10,959 nucleotides of DNA, taken from the NCBI GenBank assembly GCA_031370625.1, contig JANMQR010000231.1, forward strand, positions 1 through 10,959. Reading direction: 5' to 3'. The number at the start of each line of letters is the position of its first letter. Position 1 is the first letter of the stretch. A program made the translations under genes and the position numbers. This document shows, piece after piece, positions 1-7,113 of this stretch. Below the pieces are notes generated by a model, which was not told where the DNA came from, made no database searches, and saw only the letters and a program-made list of their open reading frames with translations. This stretch comes from UKL13-2 sp031370625 (GTDB taxonomy: Bacteria > Pseudomonadota > Gammaproteobacteria > Burkholderiales > Usitatibacteraceae).

Positions 1-2
1 TC

Positions 3-569
3 GAAGGCATCACGCCGGGCGATGACTACGCGGCGATGCGTGATGCGCTAACACGGCGATATTCAAAGATGATCGATGTTGAGGAAGAGGCAGGCGAAGC
101 CACTGCCGCAAAGGTAAATATTGCGCGTCCCGATCTGGTGCTTATCGATGGTGGCAAGGGCCAACTCAGCGTTGCTGAAGAAGTCATGAATGAGCTGGGA
201 TTGACCGATATTCAATTGGTCGGTGTGGCGAAAGGTGAGGATCGTAAACCGGGTTTGGAGACGCTTATTTTTGGCACCAGTCGACGCGAACTTAATTTGC
301 CGACGGATAATCCGGGCTTTCATTTGATCCAGCAGATTCGCGATGAGGCGCATCGTTTCGCGATCACCGGCCATCGCGCGCGCCGCGCGAAAAAGCGCAA
401 CACCTCGCGACTCGAGGATATCGCCGGGATAGGCCCGAAGCGTCGGAAAGCGTTACTGGCGCAGTTTGGTGGCCTACAAGGTGTACAGTCAGCGAGCGCG
501 GATGATCTGGCGAAAGTGGAAGGGATTAGTCGCGATTTGGCAGAGACCATCTATAACCAATTACACTAG
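3..569 (+). CDS. uvrC: UvrABC system protein C, C-terminal part (5' end outside window)
   Basis: UvrC is the dual-incision nuclease of nucleotide excision repair and acts in the cytoplasm with UvrA and UvrB. The frame is open from base 3, so only the last 188 residues are here. The first residues (ITPGDDYAAM) and the following ALTRRY match the start of the UvrC RNase H-like nuclease domain. The block LVLIDGGKGQL carries the catalytic Asp that makes the 5' incision, KGEDRKPGLETL follows, and RDEAHRFA holds the catalytic His. The last 55 residues form the tandem helix-hairpin-helix DNA-binding domain (two glycine turns, AGIGPKR and VEGIS), which ends with the protein, as usual. pgsA follows on the same strand after about 100 bases, the order known from many gammaproteobacteria. 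There is no clear terminator between them, so co-transcription is likely. Nothing looks damaged. Confidence 0.97.
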   Translation, partial: EGITPGDDYAAMRDALTRRYSKMIDVEEEAGEATAAKVNIARPDLVLIDGGKGQLSVAEEVMNELGLTDIQLVGVAKGEDRKPGLETLIFGTSRRELNLPTDNPGFHLIQQIRDEAHRFAITGHRARRAKKRNTSRLEDIAGIGPKRRKALLAQFGGLQGVQSASADDLAKVEGISRDLAETIYNQLH

Positions 570-668
570 CGGCCACACCAAACCAATCGCCGTACTGATA
601 AAAGATTAATCTGCTTTGAGCCTAAACATCCCTATGTTTCTTACCTGGTTGCCACGATTGATCAAGTG

Positions 669-1280
669 ATGAAACTCAACATCCCCATGTTCCTCACCTG
701 GATGCGCATTGCAGCCATACCGCTATTTATCGCAGTTTTGTACATCGATGAATCGTGGCTGACGAGCCGCCAGGCGAATACGATTGCCACCGTGATTTTC
801 GTCTTTGCGGCCATCACCGATTGGCTGGATGGCTACCTCGCCCGCAAGCTCAATCAGGGCTCTGCGTTCGGCGCGTTTTTGGATCCGGTAGCCGATAAGC
901 TTATGGTTGCGGCCGCCTTGATCGTGCTAGTGGAGATGGGGCGCACGGATGCGATTGTGGCGCTCATCATTGTCGGTCGGGAAATTACCATTTCGGCGCT
1001 TCGTGAATGGATGGCGCAGGTGGGGCAGTCGAAAAACGTGGCTGTTTCGATGCTCGGAAAAGTAAAAACGGTGGCGCAGCTGGTCGCGATTCCGTTCCTG
1101 TTGTACGATGCGCCGTTGTTCGAAATCATCAATAGTCGGTTGGTTGGCCGCTGGCTAATCTGGGTGGCCGCGGTGCTGACGGTTTGGTCGATGTTCTACT
1201 ACTTGAAAGCGGCATTTAGCGGGGCCAGAACAGCCCATAAGTCTGGCGCAAAATCCACCGATGGATCAGATCACGTCTGA
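669..1280 (+). CDS. pgsA: CDP-diacylglycerol--glycerol-3-phosphate 3-phosphatidyltransferase
   Basis: This inner-membrane enzyme joins CDP-diacylglycerol and sn-glycerol-3-phosphate to give phosphatidylglycerophosphate, the committed step to phosphatidylglycerol and cardiolipin. The CDP-alcohol phosphatidyltransferase signature D-G-x2-A-R-x8-G-x3-D-x3-D is complete, from DGYLAR to the Asp pair in FLDPVADK (about residues 54-76). Several hydrophobic membrane segments surround it, including the N-terminal one (MRIAAIPLFIAVLY) and one near the C-terminus (WLIWVAAVLTVWSMFYYL). The 203-residue length is slightly longer than typical because of a polar tail after the last membrane segment. I chose the ATG at 669; a GTG sits directly before it at 666, and neither has a strong ribosome binding site. 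It follows uvrC on the same strand. Its last 15 bases overlap the 3' end of the convergent PAS-GGDEF-EAL gene. Confidence 0.96.
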   Translation: MKLNIPMFLTWMRIAAIPLFIAVLYIDESWLTSRQANTIATVIFVFAAITDWLDGYLARKLNQGSAFGAFLDPVADKLMVAAALIVLVEMGRTDAIVALIIVGREITISALREWMAQVGQSKNVAVSMLGKVKTVAQLVAIPFLLYDAPLFEIINSRLVGRWLIWVAAVLTVWSMFYYLKAAFSGARTAHKSGAKSTDGSDHV

Positions 1281-4200
1281 TTGATGCTTTCGGACTAACG
1301 CCTCGAAATCTGCCACGGGCAGTGGGCGGCTGAACAAATAACCCTGGTACGCGCCGCAGCCCTGTTGGGCCAGTAACAAGCGCTGTGCTTCAGTTTCAAC
1401 GCCCTCTGCCACCACGTTAATTTCAAGCGCGTGCGCTAGCGCGATCACCGCATAAACGATTGCTGCGTCATCGCGGTCTGTCAGCACATCCGCGACAAAT
1501 GATCGATCAATCTTGAGCGTATCAATCGGGAAGCGCTTCAGATGCGAGAGGCTGGAGTAGCCGGTACCAAAATCGTCAATAGCAACACTCACGCCCACCG
1601 CACGCAATGCGCTCACCGTGCGGCCCACGCCTTCTGGATCGCGCAGCATCCCGGTCTCGGTAATTTCAATCTCGATCTTGCGCGGATCACAGCCTTCGAG
1701 CCTGATACGGTCGATGATGCGCTCAGCTAAATTGCTTGCGCGGAATTGGCCGGCGGCAACATTTACGGCAATGTTCAGATTGTTGAATCCCATTTCGCGC
1801 CACTTGCGAAGTTGCGCAAATGCGCTATCGAGCACCCAATTGCCAATATCGTGTACGAGGCCCGTTTCTTCGGCAAGGTGAATAAACTCGCCCGGCATCA
1901 CCAAACCCCGGCCGGGATGATGCCAACGCAACAACGCTTCGGCACCGATGATGCGTCCGCTCACCATATCGATTTTTGGTTGGTAGTAAAGCTCAAACTC
2001 GCTGTGCTGGACGGCGGTGCGCATTGCGTTTTCAAGAATGCGCATGTTTGCACCATGCTCGGCCAATTCGCGCGAGAACACCTGGTAGGTATTTTTACCG
2101 CGTTCTTTGGCACGATACATCGCCATGTCCGCGTTTCGCAAAAGCGTTTCGCCATCATCGGCGTCATCCGGAAACAGGCTGATGCCAACGGAGCCGGAAA
2201 TATATATCTCGTGGCCTTCAATCATCGATGGCGCGCGCAGCTCATCGATCAATTTAATGGCGACTAATTGCGCGGACTCGATCTCGGTTATTTGCTCGAG
2301 TACCACCATGAATTCGTCCCCCGACAAGCGCACCAGAAAATCTGTTTCGCGCAACACCCGCCCGAGTCGTATCGCCATCAGCCGTAACAGCTCGTCGCCG
2401 ACGCGATGGCCGAGCGAATCATTCACATCTTTGAACCGATCAAGATCAATGAACAACGCGGCAACGCGGCTGCTGTTGCGCCGCGCGCGCATGATGGCCT
2501 GGCGCAGACGCTCTTGCAGCATGGCGCGATTGGGCAAACCCGTCAGGCTGTCGTGCGTGGCCTGGTGCACCAATCGTTCTTCCGCGTTGACGCGCGCGGT
2601 CACGTCCTGCGCCAGCGACAGCACGGACACGAGATGGTTGGATTCATCATATAGATTAGAGTTGTACCATTCACACCAAATCACGCGGTTGTCCTTGCGA
2701 TAGTTTCGGTTCAGGCTCGTGGTGTGTGGCATATCGCCCGTGGTCAATTGTTTAACGATGGACGCTACTTGCGTCTGATCCTCATCAGCAATGAAATTCC
2801 ACTCGTTCAGTTTTTTGCCGATAACTTCGCTTTCGGTCCAGCCAAACATTCGTTCGGCTTGCGGCGACCAGCGGCGGACGCGGAACTCCTGATCCCATTC
2901 AATCACCGCCAGCGGCGTATTCTCGAAATGCGATGACAACATCCAATTGGCCCGCCGAAGTTCAATCTCGGTACGCTTTAGTTCGTCGATATCGGTGGAT
3001 GCGGAGTAAAAACCGACCACCGTGCCTTCTGCATTGCGGCGGGGTGTGTAGCGAACGCTCATCCATCTTTGTGAGTCATTGTTCGCTGTAATGAGACGTT
3101 CCATATTGATCGTTTCGCCTGCAAACACACGATCCCAAACGGTCTCAATTTCAGAAAGCCGGTGCTTGCTGTAGAGCTGATCCATCGGTTTATCGATCAT
3201 TTCCGAATGCGATTTGCCGACCAGACTTTCCATCGTTTTATTGACGAATTGATATTTCAAGTCGCGATCAATGTAGGCCATTGGATAGGGCAGGCTGTCC
3301 ATCGCGGCACGCAGCTCGCCTTCGCTGGCGCGTAACGCCACCTCGGCGGTTTTAATATCGTCAATATCGATTCCCACCGCATAAATGCCTTGCACTACGC
3401 CATCGGCACCAAAATCTGGTACCACCCGCGTGCGGTACCAGCGACCTCGTGGATGCACCACGGTTGGCCACGAGCGTTCGTAAACAACCGTGTCTCCCTT
3501 GAACGCGCGCTCGATATGTGGTGCCGCCAACAGCGCCTCTTCTGCGCCCAACACCATTACAATACTTTCGCCAATAACCGCCTCGCGCGCCATGCCACTC
3601 AAACGCAGGAACGTGTTGTTCACGAATGTGTAGCGACGCTCGCGGTTCAAGTACGAAATGGACTCGGGAATATTATCCGCAAAAACCCGAATCTGTCGCT
3701 GCTGATCTTGCAGTTCCTGGCGGAGTTTTACGTCATCGTTGATATCGGTGACAACGCTGAATACACCCGCGACCCTGCCATCATCGCGAATATCAGGCAC
3801 CATGTGTCCGCGCACCCAGCGTACCTCGCCGGATAATCGCGTCGTGAGTCGCTCGTAGGTCTGGCTTTCGCCCGCGAAAGCCTTTGCAAGCCAGGGCTCG
3901 ACCATGCTTGCGGTCTCAGCGCCAGCGACCTCGCTGACCGTTTTGCCGATCACATCTTGTTCGGTCAGCCCCAACCATTCAAAACCAACTTTATTGTAGA
4001 ACTGGATGCGTCTGTCGGTATCGATGTAGCTTACCGGCATGGCAATATTATCGGTAATTAGCCTTAACTGGCGCTCGCGTTTGAGCAATTCCTGCCGCAG
4101 CTGATAATCCTTTTCTACGTCGGCGAGTACCGCATAAATGCCATCAACTTCTCCATCCTGGCTTCTGCTCGGAAACATGCTCAGCCGAATGTGGCCGGGT

Positions 4201-5306
4201 TTATAACCAGGAAAACTGGCAAAGCCTTCAAAAGCGACGATCTCCCCGGCCAGTGCCCGATCAACAAAGCGCTGCACGGATGCAACGGCATCCCCGCCGA
4301 GTACCTCGCTCCAATGTTTGCCAACAATTTCGTCGGCGCTTACGTCGAGCCATTCGCCGGTCACGCGGTTGACATATTGAAACCGAAGATTGAGGTCGCT
4401 TTTCGACACCGGCATGCCGATATTGTCTGCAATCGCGCGAAGCTTCAGTTCTTTCTCGATCAATGATTGGCGAAGACGAAATTCATCCTCAATATCCCTG
4501 AACATGAGGATGCATCCCGACACCGAGCCATCAGCACGTCGATCTGGATAATATGAAAGCTCAATGCGTCGCTGCGCGCCAGAGCGCGCTTTTGAGAGCG
4601 TTTCCACCTTGAAGGATTCGCCCGCCAGCGCGCGTTGCACGAGTGGGAGGTAGAAATTGACGACTGATAACGGGAACAAATCTGTAAATCGTTTCCCCAA
4701 TATCTGCGTTGCCGGTCGGTCAATCCAATCGAAAAGCGGTTGATTGCCGAACCGAATGGTAAAGTCAGAATCGACTCGCATTATGGGCAAGCCGGCGCTG
4801 TTTGTGAGCACGCGTAATAGTCGTTCGCGCTCTAATGTCTCAGTTTCAAGCGCTTTAACGCGCTCGGCATTCGTGACTATCGCAAGAAAGCCGTAGATCG
4901 AGCCATCAGCATGGCGTTGTGGGAAATAGTTGACGAGCACCCAGCGCTTGTGGCCGTTCGCGTCCAGCGATAATCGGTGGAAATGAACAATTTCGCCGTT
5001 GCGCAGAGCTCTGTCGAAGTAAGGCGCAATGAGGGCCGTTTCTTCAGCTTGCAGCACGTCGCGAACCGCGCGACCGATTACCTCTTCTGGTGCCTTTGAT
5101 AGAAACGCGCAGTAAGCTTTGTTGGCGAACAAATAACGCTCGTCTCGTCCAACAAAGCAGGAGGGAAAACCGTTGGCCTCAATCCCGGGTATGAGCATAC
5201 CCACCGCAGCCAAATCTTGGCCTTCCGACGCAGCCAGCGCTTGCTGGTCGGCAATGGAGAGCACACTATCGCGAGCGCTTTCGGGCATTCCCGGCATTTT
5301 GGTCAA
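1266..5306 (-). CDS. Seven-PAS sensor protein with GGDEF and EAL domains (c-di-GMP turnover)
   Basis: This is a 1346-residue cytosolic signalling protein with no membrane segment or signal peptide. Seven PAS domains lie at about 37-145, 165-272, 288-397, 413-523, 538-648, 665-773 and 790-902, most ending in a PAC-like strand (e.g. GIYAVLADVE, VVTDI). The GGDEF domain (910-1078) has FIDLDRFK, SGDEF at 995-999 in place of GGDEF, and an RxxD inhibitory site (RETD, 986-989) five residues before it. The EAL domain (1088-1335) has EALLRW (Glu1123), Asn1182 in NVAAGQF, EITET, DDFGTGYSSL (Asp1244/1245), Lys1265, AEGVET and QGYLFSRP. All the usual phosphodiesterase residues are therefore present, and S-GDEF variants can be active cyclases. 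Which activity dominates, and what the PAS domains bind, cannot be read from the sequence. The start is uncertain: TTG at 5306, or ATG at 5297 or 5288. An AGAAGG lies 16 bases before the TTG. An in-frame stop at 5412-5414 bounds it upstream. Confidence 0.93.
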   Translation of the reverse strand: MTKMPGMPESARDSVLSIADQQALAASEGQDLAAVGMLIPGIEANGFPSCFVGRDERYLFANKAYCAFLSKAPEEVIGRAVRDVLQAEETALIAPYFDRALRNGEIVHFHRLSLDANGHKRWVLVNYFPQRHADGSIYGFLAIVTNAERVKALETETLERERLLRVLTNSAGLPIMRVDSDFTIRFGNQPLFDWIDRPATQILGKRFTDLFPLSVVNFYLPLVQRALAGESFKVETLSKARSGAQRRIELSYYPDRRADGSVSGCILMFRDIEDEFRLRQSLIEKELKLRAIADNIGMPVSKSDLNLRFQYVNRVTGEWLDVSADEIVGKHWSEVLGGDAVASVQRFVDRALAGEIVAFEGFASFPGYKPGHIRLSMFPSRSQDGEVDGIYAVLADVEKDYQLRQELLKRERQLRLITDNIAMPVSYIDTDRRIQFYNKVGFEWLGLTEQDVIGKTVSEVAGAETASMVEPWLAKAFAGESQTYERLTTRLSGEVRWVRGHMVPDIRDDGRVAGVFSVVTDINDDVKLRQELQDQQRQIRVFADNIPESISYLNRERRYTFVNNTFLRLSGMAREAVIGESIVMVLGAEEALLAAPHIERAFKGDTVVYERSWPTVVHPRGRWYRTRVVPDFGADGVVQGIYAVGIDIDDIKTAEVALRASEGELRAAMDSLPYPMAYIDRDLKYQFVNKTMESLVGKSHSEMIDKPMDQLYSKHRLSEIETVWDRVFAGETINMERLITANNDSQRWMSVRYTPRRNAEGTVVGFYSASTDIDELKRTEIELRRANWMLSSHFENTPLAVIEWDQEFRVRRWSPQAERMFGWTESEVIGKKLNEWNFIADEDQTQVASIVKQLTTGDMPHTTSLNRNYRKDNRVIWCEWYNSNLYDESNHLVSVLSLAQDVTARVNAEERLVHQATHDSLTGLPNRAMLQERLRQAIMRARRNSSRVAALFIDLDRFKDVNDSLGHRVGDELLRLMAIRLGRVLRETDFLVRLSGDEFMVVLEQITEIESAQLVAIKLIDELRAPSMIEGHEIYISGSVGISLFPDDADDGETLLRNADMAMYRAKERGKNTYQVFSRELAEHGANMRILENAMRTAVQHSEFELYYQPKIDMVSGRIIGAEALLRWHHPGRGLVMPGEFIHLAEETGLVHDIGNWVLDSAFAQLRKWREMGFNNLNIAVNVAAGQFRASNLAERIIDRIRLEGCDPRKIEIEITETGMLRDPEGVGRTVSALRAVGVSVAIDDFGTGYSSLSHLKRFPIDTLKIDRSFVADVLTDRDDAAIVYAVIALAHALEINVVAEGVETEAQRLLLAQQGCGAYQGYLFSRPLPVADFEALVRKHQSDVI
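2601..5198 (-). repeat. Array of seven PAS-coding repeats, period about 375 bases
   Basis: Each PAS unit is followed by a helical linker and a short motif ending the linker. These motifs fall at residues about 44 (ANGFP), 168 (TNSAGLP), 293 (ADNIGMP), 418 (TDNIAMP), 543 (ADNIPES), 669 (MDSLPYP) and 794 (FENTPLA). The steps are 124, 125, 125, 125, 126 and 125 residues. Linkers before units 3 to 5 share LRQ(S/E)L and a charged helix. The protein repeats are diverged but still alignable by eye; I did not detect long identical DNA stretches. This points to growth by tandem duplication with the linker phase preserved. Confidence 0.8.
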
Positions 5307-5417
5307 CGAGTCGATGTGATTGCCTTCTGCTAACGCCTTTCGCGCGTTCTTATGAGATGCGCTTTTCCGCGTGGTTTCATGGCCTCCGCCACGATTGTTG
5401 TCTACACGCCTTTAATC

Positions 5418-5441
5418 TGATCTGGTTGTTGATCTGGTCGT
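5418..5441. repeat. Two tandem copies of a 12-base element upstream of the PAS-GGDEF-EAL gene
   Basis: TGATCTGGTTGT (5418-5429) is followed at once by TGATCTGGTCGT (5430-5441), with 11 of 12 bases identical. The pair lies about 110 bases upstream of the start of the PAS-GGDEF-EAL gene, where an operator could sit, but the function is unknown. Confidence 0.6.
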
Positions 5442-5610
5442 CGATTTACGCGCGCGCCAGACAGCCAACCAAGCCACGTATTATTTCCTAGCTTATGGTA
5501 GGTAGTGTAAGCCAAAAATAAGCGATTAAACAGTGGTCATTGGAAACCCATTTTGCTACGGGAGGTGAGGGCTTTGGCAGCTTTTTGCGCGCAATGATGC
5601 GCCGTTCGCC

Positions 5611-5643
5611 GAATCGGTGGAATCGGTGGAATCGGTGGAATCG
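5611..5643. repeat. 9-base tandem repeat, about 3.7 copies
   Basis: The unit GAATCGGTG occurs three times exactly (5611-5619, 5620-5628, 5629-5637), followed by a partial copy GAATCG at 5638-5643. It ends three bases from the stop codon of the minus-strand glycosyltransferase gene. The period is a multiple of three, and on the plus strand it could be read as Asn-Arg-Trp repeats in a tiny frame starting at 5594. That frame has no ribosome binding site at a usable distance, so I treat this as non-coding repeat DNA that may vary in copy number. Confidence 0.9.
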
Positions 5644-5646
5644 ATG

Positions 5647-6654
5647 TTAACGCGCTGCGCTTCTTGGCGTCTGAAATGGCACACGTGATGGCGGCTGGGA
5701 AACTACACCGTTAGCCGATGAATCGATCAGCATTTCCACCCAGCGCGAAATGTTGACCAGTGACGAGGTATCTCTGGCAGGCGTGTATTTGAGGTCAAAA
5801 TCCACGACCAAGGGATCCAGAATCAACGTGCGCGCTTCATTTGATTGCTGCTTCAATTGCACAGATCCGTACTTCAGGGCGATATCGCGAAGTCGCTCTT
5901 GCGACAGATTCCCACCGGCCATTACCTCTTGATAGAGCTGTAGCCAATGGTGACTGATGTGCATCGATTTGTCGACGCGCCCCTGTTCCACCCAGCGCGA
6001 CCAGATGCCGATGAGTGCTTTGCTCACCAATTGCGATTCCGAGCGAACCGGGAAATGAGCCAGCGATACACCGCGGAATGACACGTGCGGGACGGGGCGC
6101 TCAAGTTCGCCGCGCCCGCGTAGCACGGCATGGTTGCCCTCGGCAATGGTGAGGCTTGCGTCGTCAGCGAAGCGCTTACAAAGTGTTACTTTGCAAACCA
6201 GGTTGGTTTCCTGCGCAACGCGATATTGAATGCATTTGATGACATTTCGTTCGCCGCCCGCATCCTCGGGTGTGGGCACATATGACTCCCACTTCAATGC
6301 GGCCGTGGTGCCGACAGGAATCGCGCTGATCGCGTCGTCAAGGTAGGCACGCGACGCGCATTTTATGAATTCGTCCGCATCGAGCATGAATAAAAAATCT
6401 GCGCGCTGGGTAGACAATATTTCGCGCGCCACTTTATTCATCCATTCCGCCTTACCAAAACCGAGCTCGTGGTTGTGTTTGACGACCACTGGCAAGCCCT
6501 CGGCTTTCAGCTGTTCGATGATTCTCGCGGTGTCGTCATGCGGCGAATGCAGCACAATAATCAGCTCATCCAAAAATTTGAGGTTGTAGCGCACAAACGC
6601 TTCGATGATATCGGCTTCGTTTCGCACCATCGCCAACCCGGCTATTTTTCGCAT
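5647..6654 (-). CDS. Family 2 glycosyltransferase (Glyco_tranf_2_4 type)
   Basis: A predicted cytoplasmic GT-A fold glycosyltransferase of 335 residues. The N-terminus has the family's AMVRNEADIIEAFVRYNL opening, where the nucleotide-sugar pocket starts. FLFMLDADEF, about 90 residues in, holds the DxD metal-binding motif, and LAHFPVRSESQ near residue 205 is a conserved block of this group. The C-terminal 25 residues are polar, rich in Ser, Pro and Arg, and look disordered. The sugar donor and acceptor are unknown; related proteins are found in capsule, LPS or glycan clusters, but no such neighbours are seen here. I set the start at the ATG at 6654 because AGGTGA (6665-6660) stands five bases upstream. 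An in-frame GTG at 6663 lies inside that ribosome binding site and is less likely. It seems to be a single-gene unit. Confidence 0.85.
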   Translation of the reverse strand: MRKIAGLAMVRNEADIIEAFVRYNLKFLDELIIVLHSPHDDTARIIEQLKAEGLPVVVKHNHELGFGKAEWMNKVAREILSTQRADFLFMLDADEFIKCASRAYLDDAISAIPVGTTAALKWESYVPTPEDAGGERNVIKCIQYRVAQETNLVCKVTLCKRFADDASLTIAEGNHAVLRGRGELERPVPHVSFRGVSLAHFPVRSESQLVSKALIGIWSRWVEQGRVDKSMHISHHWLQLYQEVMAGGNLSQERLRDIALKYGSVQLKQQSNEARTLILDPLVVDFDLKYTPARDTSSLVNISRWVEMLIDSSANGVVSQPPSRVPFQTPRSAAR

Positions 6655-6659
6655 TTTCT

Positions 6660-6665
6660 TCACCT
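6660..6665 (-). promoter_or_regulatory. Ribosome binding site that decides the glycosyltransferase start
   Basis: Read on the minus strand, AGGTGA is a six-base match to the anti-Shine-Dalgarno region, five bases before the ATG at 6654-6652. It overlaps the alternative GTG start at 6663, which makes that longer start unlikely. Confidence 0.7.
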
Positions 6666-6812
6666 GTGAACTTTCAACGCTACTGATTGCTAATGGCTAA
6701 GTATGAGTCGCGCATTTTTCAATTGTTCACATTTGCAGTTCTGCTTTGTAACGGGTGGTAACGGGATGAGCGCATGAAAAAACGAATTTTGTGAAGTCGC
6801 GAGCAATCGAAT

Positions 6813-6842
6813 TTGCGGGGCAGGGCCAGGATGCGTTAAACT
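6813..6842 (+). promoter_or_regulatory. Probable sigma-70 promoter of tRNA-Val
   Basis: TTGCGG (6813-6818) and TAAACT (6837-6842), spaced 18 bases apart, resemble -35 and -10 boxes. The -10 box ends nine bases before the mature 5' end of the tRNA, so transcription would begin just ahead of it, leaving a very short leader. This was judged by eye only. Confidence 0.45.
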
Positions 6843-6851
6843 ACACTTTGC

Positions 6852-6928
6852 AGGCACGTAGCTCAGCTGGTTAGAGCACCACCTTGACATGGTGGGGGTC
6901 GTTGGTTCGAGTCCAATCGTGCCTACCA
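6852..6928 (+). tRNA. tRNA-Val (anticodon GAC)
   Basis: A complete cloverleaf can be folded. The acceptor stem AGGCACG (6852-6858) pairs with CGTGCCT (6918-6924), followed by discriminator A and an encoded CCA (6926-6928). The D arm is GCTC...GAGC with the GG of the D loop. The anticodon stem CCACC/GGTGG frames the loop TTGACAT, giving anticodon GAC, which reads GUC and GUU valine codons. The variable loop is short, and the T arm GTTGG-TTCGAGT-CCAAT includes one G-T wobble pair. It stands alone on the plus strand, with a likely promoter upstream and a hairpin terminator directly downstream. Confidence 0.97.
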
Positions 6929-6936
6929 AGAATGCT

Positions 6937-6963
6937 AAAAAGCACCCGAATGGGTGCTTTTTT
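6937..6963. terminator. Rho-independent terminator after tRNA-Val, probably bidirectional
   Basis: AAAAGCACCC (6937-6946) and GGGTGCTTTT (6952-6961) pair around a short loop, giving a stem of about ten pairs with T-runs on both strands (TTTTT on plus, AAAAA before the stem). It lies nine bases after the tRNA CCA. It would also stop leftward transcription coming from the decayed genes at 6991-7378. Confidence 0.9.
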
Positions 6964-6990
6964 GTTTTTGATGATTCTCGAGACGCAAAT

Positions 6991-7113
6991 CTAGCAAGGT
7001 CGCTTCAGATATTTTCCCGACGCTGGCCCGACAACTTTCCCATCCGCAAATATCGTCTTGCCGCGCACCACGGTTCGCGACATTCGGGCACTCATTTCCA
7101 GCCCTTCAAACGC
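6991..7113 (-). pseudogene. C-terminal remnant of a hydantoinase/dihydroorotase-type amidohydrolase
   Basis: Only about 40 codons and a stop remain. The reading FEGLEMSARMSRTVVRGK continued by TIFADGKVVG and SGKYLKRP follows the C-terminal pattern of cyclic amidohydrolases (dihydropyrimidinase, hydantoinase, dihydroorotase and allantoinase group). There, an FEGxE block leads into TxVRGxxxxxDGxxV and a final Gly-rich KRP-like end. The metal-binding TIM barrel is missing, so it cannot be an enzyme. Immediately upstream on the same strand, in another frame, is a piece of an enoyl-CoA hydratase. The bidirectional terminator at 6937-6963 sits where the terminator of this old operon would be. The exact family is uncertain because so little remains. 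Confidence 0.6.

Larger units (their letters stand above)
5307..5646. other. Intergenic region between the glycosyltransferase and the PAS-GGDEF-EAL gene
   Basis: No protein-coding gene is convincing in this 340-base stretch. Both flanking genes read on the minus strand, so it must hold the leader of the PAS-GGDEF-EAL gene and the 3' trailer of the glycosyltransferase gene. It contains a 12-base imperfect tandem repeat (5418-5441), a 9-base tandem repeat (5611-5643) and, on the plus strand, GGAGGTGAGG at 5561-5570. I saw no clean -35/-10 pair and no strong hairpin with a T-run. Confidence 0.7.

Noticed and set aside
624..639. Hairpin AAACAT-CCCT-ATGTTT between uvrC and pgsA as a terminator
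   Set aside because: The stem is only six mainly A-T pairs and has no long T-run; it is too weak to call.
1746..2267. Plus-strand open frame of 173 codons inside the EAL/GGDEF region
   Set aside because: It is opposite a gene with unmistakable domain motifs and shows no recognisable domain or ribosome binding site; it is a shadow caused by codon bias.
5594..5650. Tiny plus-strand frame MMRRSP followed by Asn-Arg-Trp repeats
   Set aside because: It is made mostly of the 9-base tandem repeat. The strong ribosome binding site at 5561 is more than 20 bases too far upstream.
6655..6663. GTG start at 6663 for the glycosyltransferase
   Set aside because: It lies within the AGGTGA ribosome binding site that serves the ATG at 6654.
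6690..6929. Minus-strand frame of 79 codons across the tRNA, beginning MVGTIGLEPT
   Set aside because: Its first part is the exact antisense of tRNA-Val; this kind of artefact is widely misannotated as a protein. No ribosome binding site supports it.
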